Assembly (NCBI GenBank): GCA_008638375.1
Contig: CM018032.1
Span: 4,002,501-4,066,500 of the forward strand
From: Nyssa sinensis
Taxonomy: Eukaryota > Streptophyta > Magnoliopsida > Cornales > Nyssaceae
Direction of reading: 5' to 3'
Length of the DNA stretch: 64,000 bases
Shown: one piece after another, positions 37,679-48,650 of the stretch
How the letters are laid out: the number at the start of each line of letters is the position of its first letter
How positions within the stretch are numbered: position 1 is the stretch's first letter
Program-made: the position numbers and the translations under genes
Notes under the pieces: generated by a model
The model's database searches: none
Told to the model about the DNA's origin: nothing
The model's input: only the letters and a program-made list of their open reading frames with translations

Positions 37679-38215
37679 CATCTCAATGTACAGACCCCTA
37701 AAAACCTTGTAGCCCATGCAAGAGTTACAAGTTTGGTCCATCTCAATGTACAAACCCCAAAAAACCTTGCAATCCGTGCAAGAGTTACAGGTCTGGTCCA
37801 TCTCAATGTACAGACTCCTAAAAACCTTGCAGCCCATGCAAGAGTTACAGGTTTGGTCCATCTCAATGTACAGACCCCTAAAAACCTTGCAGCCTATGCA
37901 AGAGTTATAGGTCTGGTCCATCTCAATGTACAGACCCCTAAAACTTTGTAGCCTATGCAAGAGTTACAAGTCTAGTCTGTCTCAATGTACAGACCCCTAA
38001 AAACCTTGCAGCCTATGCAAGAGTTACAAGTCTGGTCCATCTCAATGTACAGACCCCTAAAAAACCTTGCAGCCTATGCAAAAGTTACAGGTCTGGTCTG
38101 TTTCAATATACAAACCTTTAAAAACTTTGTAGCCAATGTAAGAGTTACAGGGTCGAACCAACTTTATGAATAGACCTCTATAACCCTCTATAGCCACTAC
38201 AAGAGTTATAAGGAT
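37679..38215. repeat. 60-bp tandem array inside the Tat element
   Basis: About nine units of exactly or nearly 60 bp, each with CATCTCAATGTACAGACCCC and CCTTGCAGCCCATGCAAGAG, run from 37679; the last two are degenerate. Because 60 is a multiple of three, all frames on both strands give repetitive readings, and none is a gene. Tandem arrays just downstream of pol are a known habit of Tat elements and a recognised seed for satellite DNA. Confidence 0.95.
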
Positions 38216-38299
38216 CAATGATCTTTGAAAAAGGGCTTTATATTCAACGCAAGCAATGAGGGCTTGGCTTGTCTTTCAAGGAAGATTATCAAATTTCTA

Positions 38300-38960
38300 G
38301 AAGCATTGTTCACTGAATGTTATTGCCATTTCTGGTTACAAAAGACTTGTTCAATTATTATGACAACTTAATTACAACTCTCGCTACTTGGAAGTCAGGT
38401 TATTGCTAGTTTTGGTTACAAAAAACTTGTTCAATTATTATGACAATTTAATTACAAGTCTCTCTGCTCGGAAGACAACTCTCAGTTCATACTTAGTTTA
38501 AAGATAAAGGGAAGATCTGAAGCTCATTCAATTCCTGATTATTCACACTTGGTTTAATTACAAGTTTAAGGGCTGGAAGCCCAAGGTCATATTACAGAGC
38601 AGTAATAGGATGGAGCAGTGCTAAAGTCTATTGCAAATTCGACATATAATTAACATCCACAACAATTTACAAACAAGTATAGCTACTCTGAAGAGACAAT
38701 CAACAAAAATGCTTTGAAATGTAAAAGTACACCAATTCTGAAAAAGTCAATTTCATTAATAATTGGCAAAAGAGTACATCAGATCGGAAAGTTTACAAGG
38801 AAGCAAAGTATAAATACAAAAATCCTAGACTATAGCTGGTCCAAATGAAGAAGAGGCCATTATGCACCATGTCATCATCACTCTCTTCTTTCATTACAGC
38901 CTTTCCGAACGAGGAAGAGGTCATTCTGCACCATGTCATCGTCACTCTCTTTCTTCGTTC
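38300..38960. repeat. Non-coding spacer of the Tat element with two short duplications
   Basis: A 78-bp duplication (about 38321-38398 and 38399-38476) shares TTCAATTATTATGACAA and TTAATTACAA. A second, roughly 70-bp duplication near 38840-38960 shares GCACCATGTCATC and TCACTCTCTT. No coding sequence was seen. Confidence 0.65.
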
Positions 38961-38969
38961 TCCTCAAAT

Positions 38970-40937
38970 TCAGCACACTACATCCATATCAGCTTGAGTA
39001 GGTGCTTCTGTCGAGGGAAGATCGGAAGGGGCTACCTCATCATCATCGTTCTGAACCTCGGCCTTGGCTGGAGAGACTTTAACGTCATCAATCCCAGTTA
39101 GATCAAGGTCGGGGTACTTCACGAGGAGCTTGGCTCTGAAGGTACTATACCCATGCTCGATCAGTTCTTCACCCATCTCCTCAACTTCAGCCTTCATCTT
39201 TTTTTCGGTCTGGACCTTGGCAGATTCAACCGCGTCTTTGGTCTTCTAGGTGGAGGTAGCCCGGAAGTCATCAAACCTTTTCTAAAGGTCCTCCAACTTT
39301 CGAGCAAGGGAGTCCTGTTCAGACTTCATAATGGATAAGGAGTTCACCGCCTCCTTTAACTTCTCCTCGACAATAGAGGCAGTGGACTGGGCTGTCCCCA
39401 ACTGTAGCCTGGCCTCATCTAGCTCAGACTGGAGATTATCAATCGTCTCTAGATCCATAGAAGATTCCATAATGGCAGCAAGGCCATGCATGGTCTACAA
39501 AGAAGAACACAAGCAAGTCAGAACGAATAAAGTTTCAAGCCTCAAAATGCACAAAAGAAAAAAGAAAAAGTTCAGAAACTACCTTCATCTGGAGGGACAG
39601 AAGATGTGTGGCAATCTTCCCTGCATTCTGTCCTTTATATTGCTTTGGGCCAGAAGCTCAAAACTCGTCAAAGGCCTTTCTCGTGGCTAAGTAGCCGGAA
39701 TCATCAGGCACCTTAACAGCAGGAGCAATTGCTTCCCCTTCCTCCTTTGCTTGGTCGGAACCTCAGGGGCAGGATCTGAAGCGGGAGGCACCCTCACATC
39801 CTTAGTTGGAGTACGGTCTGGGGAGTTGGAGATGAGCCTCATCCTCTTCACTTGAAGAGGTGGGTCGGCAGGAGAGGAAGTCTCCCCTACCGTCTTCTTC
39901 TTCTACCCTGGAGCCCATTTGGACATCAAGGACTTCTTAAGGTTTCCAACTCGGGTGGTCGTCAAATGAACATCCATCATGTTTTCTAGTGTGGGGATGG
40001 CAGTGTGAGCTCTGTTACTAGTCTGAAGGAGCTGACGGTATCCATCTTGAGGGTCAACTGTGAAGATAGACCTCTTCCAAGCACTTTTATCTGCACAAAA
40101 TTTATAAGGAACAAAGATTAGACAAACAGTGAAGAATGAAAACATGCAAAAACAGAGGCAGAGTTGTATTAAGGAGAAGGTCTCACCCTTAAACCCGGTA
40201 CTCCGGGGAAATGTCGAAGTCTGATCCTAGAAGTCCTCCAGCTCCCATCCTCCTCCTATAAAGAAGTACCACTTCTTCCAGGTTTTATTGGAAGTAGGCA
40301 CTAAGAAGAGGGGTCTGAACCCCTTGTCAAAAAAAATATAATAGAGGCCCTCCAACCTCATGTACTTCAGATCCATATTGCTACGGATCAAGTCAAGGTC
40401 TACCTCGATGCCGTTCAGATGTCCTAGCACTATGAAACCTAACATATGCCTCCAACTATTGAGATTAAAGTCGGTAGGGCAAATATTGAACCACTAAAAA
40501 AACTGTCTAACTAGAAGAGGAAGGGGGAGTCTAAGTCTCATCTCGAACCATTCGAGATAGACGCAGATCTCGCCCGCACGAACATTAGAAGGACGGTCTA
40601 TAAAGCTAGGGGCTCTGCAGGTCACGTTTGAAGGGAATTCGAAAGTAGCCTTCAGGTCATCTAGCATGCCCTGAGTAATGGGGCTTTCTCCTTCCTCTCT
40701 TTGGGAAGGCCTGCCAGAGGCCTCTTCTACTCTGTTCCTAGGCTCGATAAAGGCGTTTACAATCCTAACTCTAGGGCTGGAAGGGGATTCTACTACCCTA
40801 TTTACAGCATCCCCAGAGGAATTACTGCCTATTACATGAACTTGAGATGGCACAATCGTCTTCAAGGAGCTTTTTGTGCCATAACCAATGCCAGAAAGGG
40901 CATTTGAGACCGACATTGCAAAAAGAAGAAAAATCAA
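38970..40937 (-). pseudogene. Antisense ORF of the Tat element, 'putative gypsy type transposon' family
   Basis: This minus-strand gene lies between the tandem array and the 3' LTR. Its first part (40494-40937) starts MIFLLFAMSVSNALSGIG and carries SPITQGMLDDLKATFEFPSN and VRAGEICVYLEWFEMRLRLP. After an in-frame stop, the reading resumes with LNSWRHMLGFIVLGHLNG, GFRPLFLVPTSNKTWKKWYF and FIGGGWELEDF (about 40227-40470). This matches the plant 'putative gypsy type transposon' domain (GMLxxLxxxFxIPxxVTCR, SNKGWKxRFFF). Further exons at about 39903-40145, 39282-39491 (coiled-coil, LQSELDEARLQLGTAQSTAS) and 38970-39197 (acidic end) complete the usual layout. Such antisense ORFs are known in Tat elements; their function is unknown. 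Introns are likely but not mapped. Confidence 0.75.
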
Positions 40938-41325
40938 AGAAGAAGAAGAAGAATGGAAAGAAAAAAGTGAGGGAAAACCAAACCGAACCTGAAGTACGAC
41001 CAGAGGACGGAGCTTCGAACGACGGTGACCTCTTTAAACACTCTAGTCATTCTGACTTGACGGTGGGGAAATCTTTTGAAGTAAAGAAAATGATGAAAGG
41101 AAGGGCGTATGCGTACCCCCTCCCTTCTTTATATAAGTTTGCAGGAGTGGGGGACTATCCAGCCAAACCTTCATTGCGGTTGAAGGAAGTAACGGCCTCG
41201 AAAGCCCAAACGACGGATGCACAATAAATGCCACATCAACGGTCATTTGGGAAGATAAAGTAACAAAACGCGTGACCTTTCGGAAGCCCACAACCTTAGT
41301 TACGCGTTGTGCTAAACTAAGGCTC

Positions 41326-41345
41326 GGGGGGGGGGGGAGAGTAGC
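41326..41345 (+). other. Polypurine tract of the Tat element
   Basis: Twelve G residues followed by AGAGTAGC sit immediately before the 3' LTR, in the place where plus-strand DNA synthesis is primed. The long G run is unusual and may have grown by slippage. Confidence 0.8.
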
Positions 41346-41920
41346 TAATACGCCATAAAATGACAGACCAATCTCGAGATGACACATGTAAACACAGAAC
41401 AGACAAAGCTCGTCCATCTAGAGCATGTTTATATATGGACTTCGGAGCTTGTTAGCTTGGAAACCTCGCGCAACCTCCGTACTTACCTTCAGCTAAGAAG
41501 GCACCGTGCCCATACACAAGGGGATCTTGAAATGGTTGTCACCTCAAGTACCCTACCGAGCTAAAGATAAGGAAATAGTGTGCAACAAGGAAACTGCCAC
41601 TCATGGATGTCTTTCACCTCTTATGGAGCGTAGTGTTTAACATGGTAACTGCCATTCTTTGACAATCAAATCCCTACTTTCACGAGGTCAAATCCTAATC
41701 AACTTAGGAAAATTCGTAGCCTATAAATTGAACCCTAAGGTGCGCTTTTTAATGGACAGTCATTCAATTACTCTCAACTACAGTCTTTCCTTTATTTTTA
41801 CTGACTTCATCATCGGAGTGGTTACCGTTGGAGCCAACCTGGTGGCTTTCTGATCTTCTTTTTTGAGTGTTCAACAGGTGACGAAGAATGGAGCCCCACT
41901 GATCAAAAAGTGTAGCATCA
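41346..41920 (+). repeat. 3' LTR of the Tat element
   Basis: This 575-bp copy of 31323-31897 starts TAATACGCC (the first dinucleotide is mutated from TG to TA) and ends GTAGCATCA. Many differences from the 5' LTR are C-T or G-A changes, as expected from long-term methylation. Confidence 0.95.
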
Positions 41921-41925
41921 GCTTT
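41921..41925. repeat. Target-site duplication GCTTT (right)
   Basis: These five bases are identical to 31318-31322 and lie directly after the 3' LTR. Confidence 0.93.
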
Positions 41926-43266
41926 AAAATAATCAATTTTGTTGAAAATCCAAAGCATTTATTTATGTTATCACTTTGAAAAGTGATTTTGTTAAAAGTT
42001 ACTAAGAAAGATGTTTTGTGATAAATGAATTATTTTGAACCATTTGATATCCATGGAAAACATTTATATTCTCCCTAATGAAAAATCTATGATAGAGTAT
42101 CAGAATTATTCGTTGAGCTATTAGCTTATCCCCAGTCCTCAAACCATTTTTTTTCAAGTATTATAGGATAAGGAAAGGATGCGAAATTATTAAGCATAAC
42201 GAGCATAAGCAAGAGCGAAGCCTAGTTGGTCCGAATTGATAGTAGTAACAAGTAAAGAAAGAAACGAAAAAAAAGTATAGTGTTCCAACGACTATCAACA
42301 TTGGAAGATTGACTGGGAGAAGAGTATAAGTTTATGTTGTTAAATAACGTTTCAATGCCCGTAAAATGATGTGGTGAGAGTGCAATGCCATGAGTGATAT
42401 AGGTACATTTGACCCTATTATAATTAATATTTAATAAGTTAACAATCTCTAATAATTAATAATTTTTTAAGGAACCAACATGTTCTATGGTGAATAATTT
42501 ATAATTCTATTACCTAATAATTAATATTTTTTAAAAAAAATCTTTATAATATTAATTATTAGAGAGATAAAATAGTTATATAGGTATACTCATATATATA
42601 TATGTATACCATTTATGACATGTCTTGATGATTATATTTATTAATTTTACATAATTAAAGTCAAAAGTACTATTGTAATGAGAAAAATTATACTATTAGT
42701 AAACCCAACTTTTTTTATTTGAAATGGACCTTAAGAGTTTTTTATGCCATAAGTTGAATATTATATGTATTTTTGATGAAACGTAAACTGTCATTGAAAA
42801 ATTGTAGATAATTAAGGTCTTTCATTTGTAACGAAAACCATTTACATGTAGCAAATATTTACTAGTTAATGAAAGTATGAGAAAACTTAATAATTAATAA
42901 TTAATAAAATTTTAATTTTTCATGTCTATTAATTATAAGAGGGCTGACTTACATCAATATTTCTAGCATGAGCCTCAAAAGTTCCACTATCAATAACAAT
43001 GGTTACAAGAGAAGGTGTAAATGATGATCACTTGTATCTCGTTAGAGTGTTGGTAAGCATTCATTAAGAAAGGGAAATGTGTTATGCTCTGATCGAATGT
43101 GATTGTATTTATTTTATCATTAATGTATTTTTAAATGTGACATTTACACAATAAAAGAAAAAAAAAATTCATACAACCCATTCAATTTTGTTCTAAAAGC
43201 CTTGGTGGTTGGTTGCGCCCCGAATTCCGATCTGTACAGAGCAGGTGCAGGGTTCGGGATGTGACA
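41926..43266 (+). mobile_element. Right half of the LTR split by the Tat insertion
   Basis: LTR-type text continues after the Tat element (for example GAGCTATTAGCTTATCCCCA and a roughly 540-bp MITE insertion). It ends with GCGCCCCGAATTCC, then GGGTTCGGGATGTGACA at 43266, a typical plant gypsy LTR end. Confidence 0.45.
42408..42950. mobile_element. MITE family B, copy 1 (about 540 bp)
   Basis: This AT-rich element has inverted ends: TTTGACCCTATTATAATTAA on the left and TTAATTATAAGAGGGCTGAC on the right. It is similar along its length to 52325-52844. ACA occurs at both borders (42405-42407 and 42951-42953) and could be a 3-bp target duplication. It is non-coding and sits inside the split LTR. 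Confidence 0.7.
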
Positions 43267-43768
43267 AATTAGATAAGAAGTTCAATTAGAAAATAGACAA
43301 TTATAAAACTTTACACTATATAAAAAGATCTGAAAAATTAATAAGAGTTCTAACTAGGAATAGATTGAAATTAAAATAACGATAACGTGTGAAATATTTT
43401 AGATTTGGAGGGCCAAAAATATATACTTTAAAAGAATATATACTTTATAAAATTAAAAATCATTAAAAAAGAATTTCAAATAAAAGTGTTTACATTTATG
43501 TTATTATATTATCGATTTGTTTTTTTATATGTATTTTTTAATATGATGTGACATCAGATAATTTCTTTAAAAATTACATAACGCCATGGTGTTAAAACAC
43601 TATATGATGCCATCGTTATTATTATTATTGATCACCTTTCAAGAAAGTTGGTCATTATAATATCTCAAGTTTCTTATTGGGAAGGTAATATGACTAGCTA
43701 GTTAGGTATTGAATGGATCTTTTGTTAAAATAATCCTAAGGAGCATATTAATATGGGAAAAAAATTAT

Positions 43769-43885
43769 GTGGGACGGTAGTATCATGCTACCGTCATTGT
43801 AATGTGTTAATTTTGTGAATTTATGTAAGTTTTACTGTAATGCTCACTTTACGATGACAATAGCGTGATACTACCATCTCATTGG
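43769..43885. mobile_element. Small inverted-repeat element (about 115 bp)
   Basis: The left arm GACGGTAGTATCATGCTACC and the right arm (complement GATGGTAGTATCACGCTATT) form inverted repeats of about 30 bp around a short AT-rich centre. It is absent from the matching place in duplication copy B. Confidence 0.65.
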
Positions 43886-43899
43886 ACATTTTTCCCTTA

Positions 43900-44329
43900 G
43901 GGTTAATTACACTTTAATGTCCAAAAATTTTGTCATAATTTCAAATAAGGTATTTGAATATCAATTGTAATAATTCAGTCCCTCAACTTTTTAATTTTAT
44001 TTTAATTGAGACCAATTGCAAACAGTCGTCCCAAATTGATTATATTTTAATACCCTGTAATTTCATATGGGTTTCAAAATAGTACCTTATAATTGTATAT
44101 GAGTTTCAAATAAGACCTTAAAATTTTATACAGATTTCAAATGAGGCTCAATAATTTTAATGCGTAAACAATCGACGTTAAGAATTTGGGATGACCGTCA
44201 ACGGCTGTTTACACTTGACCTTGATTGAAATAAAATTAAAAATTAAGGAACCGAATTGTTACAATTGATAATCAAAGAATTTATTTGAAATCAGAACAAA
44301 ATTTTAGGATACTAAAATATAATTTATCC
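43900..44329. mobile_element. MULE-type foldback element with 9-bp flanks
   Basis: This 430-bp element has inverted arms of about 130 bp, with termini GGGTTAATTACAC and AATATAATTTATCC. The flanking nonamers TTTCCCTTA and TTTCTCTTA match at 8 of 9 positions. It has the same terminal motif as 1918-2417 and is absent from copy B of the duplication. Confidence 0.72.
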
Positions 44330-45857
44330 TTTCTCTTAAAATGAATAGGTGAGTTACAAAATTAGTACATGAAAAGCAGCAAGGAGTGAAACTTTATCCT
44401 CATTGTCCATACCTTAAGGACAAAGAACCAAAATATGATTATAAAGCAACATATTATATTCATCCACAAACCCCCTGAATATATATATAGACACACACAC
44501 ACACACACATAAGCATTTCTGCATAGAGAACAGACCATTCTTTTATATTCGTGTTATGTTCCTTGCATTGGTATTTATATATTATTAGAAGACATCTTTT
44601 GTTTTTTATTTTTTATATTTAAGCAAATTGATGTATGGACGATTCCACGGTTTCGACCCAAAGAAAAAAAATAAGGCATGGTCTCCTAACAAAGATTAAT
44701 TAAAGAATGCAACAACCCTATAAAGTGTCTACGGCCTCTTAGTGGTTCGGCATGGGAAGCTATTCCTCTTTGACACATGGAAACTTCAAGATCGAGTGAC
44801 TATATCACTATATTTATATCTATATCTGTAACCATATAAAACGTAGTTTTGTTTATATAGTACTCCAACCACTTTATAAAATATAGTTTTCTTTATTAAC
44901 TCCAAGAACTTTGATTTGTAGTAGCTAGTGAATTATAAAAGGAGGGTGTACCATTGGCCTCGTACAAAATTTTTTTTTTGGACCACGGCAATAACAATAA
45001 TTTTAATCCAATTACTAGGAATCATTTAGGCTCTTTCTTCCTTAATTAATATTTCTTGCAACCACTCAATGACTCAAATTCTCCAACTTTTATTGAATTT
45101 AAGAATTGATACTGCAAGTGGGATAACCCATCTCTTTTTTCTTTCTTTTTTTAATAGTAAATCGCGAGCTTTTTCAATTAATCAAATTTTTGGACAAGAG
45201 AAGTAAAGTGCTTTTATGTATCAAACATTGCATTGGACCTTTAATTTCAATGTTGTCACTTAAGCGCATATGGCTACATTATTTTTTTTTTTTTTTAATA
45301 TGGTGTTAATAAAACTCCATTATTTCAATAAAAAGCGTAATTAATTAGGGTTTGATATAACATAAACACTGTTGTGTACATTGTTCTTGGTATGGTGTTG
45401 ATTAAACCCCCCACCATTTCAATAATAAAGAACATTTATAGTTATTGATGCCATTAAAATTGTGTTTGATGGGATGAATGACTGATATTCTATATTTTTT
45501 GACATGTTAATCATGTCTGAAAAATTAGGGCAATAGTGGACTACAAATGACGATACTCCTCCGGTTAAGTTAGAAGGATAAAAGATATGAATTAAACTAT
45601 TTTAATGAAACCTCGAAATAGGTTTGTGCGTACCTTAATCCTTTATTTATAAAAATGATAAGTTGGCAATTTGAGTAGAATCTTTGGTTTTGAGTACTAC
45701 TGAGAGAAATCATCCGGTGAGACCGTGTCACATTCTCACGAAATGTTAAAAGCTTTTTCATATTTTTAGGAAGTAAATTTTTTCTTATTTAAAAAAAAGT
45801 TAATATTTTGTGAGAACCAGTGTTTCATTGTGAGAGCCAATGTCTGTAACGTACCAT

Positions 45858-46149
45858 TATGATATTTTGTGAGAGCCAGAAGGTACCATTGTCCTCTCCT
45901 AATGCTGATCTAATCATCTCAAATGCACTATTTGCCACAAATATCTAATCTAAAGGATACCAATTACGGGAGAGATGAGAATGAGAACAATCCGTAGTGT
46001 CAATATGATATTTTGTGAGAGCCGGAAGGTACCATTGTCCTCTCCTAATGCTGATCTAATCATCTCAAATGCACTATGTGCCACAAATATCTAATCTAAA
46101 GGATACCAATTATGGGAGCGATGAGAATGAGAACAATCCGTAGTGTCAA
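45858..46149. repeat. Tandem duplication of 146 bp
   Basis: Two adjacent 146-bp units (45858-46003 and 46004-46149), each beginning TATGATATTTTGTGAGAGCC and ending CGTAGTGTCAA, differ at only about four positions by eye. This is a recent duplication in non-coding sequence. Confidence 0.95.
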
Positions 46150-46536
46150 CACTAGTTCGATCCAAGCAGATCTGATTCGATTGTTTTGTTTCACACATGT
46201 CATGATATGGTATCGTTCTCTTTTTAATCATATCAGTTAATATGAATTCCAAAACTTTGATATTTTTAATAAATATTTTAGCAATTATCTTCTCACAATA
46301 TTGAACTTATATTATTTTTTTAAAAGACAAACTTTATTAGAATATCCAAGAAAGAACATCATACAGCAAGTCCAAGGCAAACATTGGGCCAATATTTAAG
46401 TTACTTATTAGACTGACAAATAATGAGCATGCGCTTGAGCTGTTTGTCTAAAGGAAGCATATAGGACGCCTATTAACACCTAAATATTTTTGCACCCATG
46501 CCACTTTTTCTCTGGTTATTAGGGTGGGTGGATGTA

Positions 46537-46585
46537 ATCAAAACCCACCAGTAGGCAAGCACTTCAGTATGTGTGTGTGTGCGCG

Positions 46586-46626
<41 letters not shown>

Positions 46627-46735
46627 AAACCCACCAGTAGGCAAGCACTTTAGTATGTGTGTGTGTGCGCGTATATATATATATCAAAACCCACCAGTAG
46701 GCAAGCACTTTAGTATGTGTGTGTGTATATATAAC
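46537..46735. repeat. Three-unit tandem repeat with TG/TA microsatellites
   Basis: Three units each contain ATCAAAACCCACCAGTAGGC plus AAGCACTT(C/T)AGTATGTG and a variable TG/CG/TA tail (starts at about 46537, 46623 and 46683). Duplication copy B has a single unit at about 53252. The repetitive minus-strand reading over it is not a gene. Confidence 0.9.
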
Positions 46736-46739
46736 AGGG

Positions 46740-48300
46740 ACAATCTTAGGTGGCTGCCATATATCAGGACGGATCAGAAAAGAACAATAATAATAGGTGC
46801 ACCATGACAAAATTTGAAGAATGTCCCGGTAAATAAACAAAAATGGGATACCATTTCCTATAACAAAAAAAATAAAAATAAATCAACAACAATGTTATGG
46901 TAAGATCAAATTTATGTGAAATAAGATATTTTAATCATTTAAAAATTAAAAATAAAGTAATTATAATGAGCAAAAAATCAATTTTTAAATCATTTAATGA
47001 CTAAAAATTAAAAAATCTTATTTCATAAAAGTTCCAACTTTCAGTAACATTGTGTTTTAGAATCAATAACAAATCCCAATACTAAGAAATGAAAGTTCAT
47101 TTATTCATTTACACACCTCTTTTGGTTTTAATAAAATGTTTCAAAAAATGACAAAGAAAAATTGTGACCATCTAATCTAAACTCGGTTGATAGTCCCACA
47201 TGGGATAACACAGTGGTTTCAAATTGAAGAGTCATCGAGAGCAACCCTCAAATGATTAACCAATATGGTAATGTGAGGCATTGTGAAGTCTTGGGGCATT
47301 TTAAGCTGTGGAGACCTCAGACCATATACAATATTAGACGGACTTGGATTGCAATACTCATCGTCCTAAGTTGTGAAGTCTTGGGCCATTAATTCCTTCA
47401 ATTTTTTATCACAATCAAAGCAATTATTATACTATAGACCAAAGTTACTATTATAGTGTAATTATGTGACTCTAGTTCTTTGTATTTGTTAAAGCTAACT
47501 AGTAAAAGAGAAAATTTATTCATAAGTGATATTCTATTCAACGTTTCGATACTCATTCCGAATGAAATTAGTTAATTTCATCATGTGAGAAAAAATAGGA
47601 AAAATTATTTTATCTCACTCCTATTGGGATAAGAAACCAAATAAAAAAATAATTTAATTTAATTTAATTATAAGAGGTATTAAATTTTTTGAGGACTTGA
47701 AAAAATATTATATAGGAATATAAATGCCAATGTTAAATGCAATCAAAGTAATAATATCCAGGTCTCTTCTTATGTACTTGTCCAAATGTAAAATTTCGGA
47801 TCGGCCGCTAAATCTTAACCTTAGTATATTCACTTCCATCTTCTGTCTTCAGAAAACAAAAGTGAAAGCCTCTTCTTCATAGCTCAAGTATGGGGATTGA
47901 ACAAACATATTTGATTTATTTATTTTTATATTTGTTTATACCTTCATTATTTGGTTTTTGGTATAAATTAGTCTATTTTTAATTGTTCATTACTAGAATT
48001 ACATCTTTAATCTTACTTATCTCCTTTAAATGTCATTTCAACACTTGTCCACTTTGACACAATCGAATATGTTAAACTATTTTATAAATCATTAATTTTT
48101 CTTTCTTTACCATTTTAGAGTTCGTTTAATTCGTAAATTTGGTGAGAAAAAAAAAAGAAAATGGTTTTTCTTATATTTTTTCTCTTAATAAAAAAAAATT
48201 ATATATAAAAACTTAATTTGGTTCATGAATTCAGTGAGAGAAAGAAAAAGAAAATGTTAAAAAAGAATTTTCTCACTTTTTGAGTAAGAAAAAAAAAGAG
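46740..48300. other. AT-rich stretch, no gene seen
   Basis: The sequence is non-coding. Around 47200-47400 a phrase with AGTCCCACATGGGATAACAC and two GTGAAGTCTTGGG(G/C)CATT blocks suggests an unclassified repeat. The end of duplication copy A (about 47440-47525) lies here. Confidence 0.4.
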
Positions 48301-48419
48301 AAATTTAATTTAGATGCGATAACTTCAAGAATACGGATAATAGGAGGTCAAACTTGATCAACAAGAAGTTGGACCACCTTAGAGGGAATAAGATTATAGG
48401 CCAGAGGGTCCAGACAAAC

Positions 48420-48650
48420 AAGGAACAAGAGATCACCCCCAACACATCATTTACGTTTTACATTTTGATGACTCTAGGATAGGTCTATTGAACAGGACAC
48501 GAAAAATGTATGCAAGGGAAGCTAGATCAGAACCATTTCCTCTCTTCATTATTAGTGTTGAAAAAAGACAAAGACCAATACCCTAGATCCAGTTCACTAA
48601 GCTTGACATGGAAGGGATGCACTATCCACATAATGATTCTTTGGTAATTT
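48420..48650 (+). pseudogene. Tat-type gag/protease fragment truncated by an LTR
   Basis: The reading IIYVLHFDDSRIGLLNRTRK is followed by MYAREARSEPFPLFIISVEK, a stop, and IQFTKLDMEGMHYPHNDSLV. It aligns with the same segment of the complete Tat element (RKRYAREARTTPN, VEKRLKSVPEIQFSDQ, CPHNGTLVI). It breaks off directly before TGTAACAGCC, the start of the next LTR piece, so the later LTR probably inserted into this element. Confidence 0.75.

Larger units (their letters stand above)
31323..41920 (+). mobile_element. Complete but inactive Tat-lineage Ty3/gypsy retrotransposon
   Basis: This 10598-bp element is bounded by two 575-bp LTRs and a perfect GCTTT duplication. From left to right it has the 5' LTR, primer binding site, gag, protease, reverse transcriptase, RNase H, integrase, a 60-bp tandem array, a non-coding spacer, an antisense ORF, a polypurine tract and the 3' LTR. 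Integrase lying after RNase H identifies Ty3/gypsy; the motif details, 3' tandem array and antisense ORF point to the Tat lineage (Retand/Grande-like). All coding parts carry stops or frameshifts, so it can move only with proteins supplied in trans, if at all. The LTRs differ at roughly 67 of 575 positions by my hand count (about 88 percent identity, mostly transitions), meaning an old insertion. Confidence 0.93.
43495..47525. repeat. Segmental duplication, copy A
   Basis: The blocks 43495-43770, 44335-45155, 46316-46570 and about 47440-47525 match 51160-53585 in the same order and orientation. A shared landmark is CATTTCTGCATAGAGAACAG (about 44514-44533 and 51604-51623). Copy A carries two foldback insertions, a 146-bp tandem duplication and a three-unit repeat that copy B lacks. 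It is non-coding. Confidence 0.85.

Noticed and set aside
37651..38173. Several overlapping repetitive ORFs on both strands (WSISMYRPLKTL and others)
   Set aside because: All come from the 60-bp minisatellite; frames are open on both strands at once, which argues against coding.
46538..46840. Minus-strand ORF with repeated VLAYWWVLIYIY segments that look like membrane helices
   Set aside because: It is generated by a three-unit tandem repeat with TA/TG microsatellites; the related single-copy site at 53.25 kb shows no ORF conservation.
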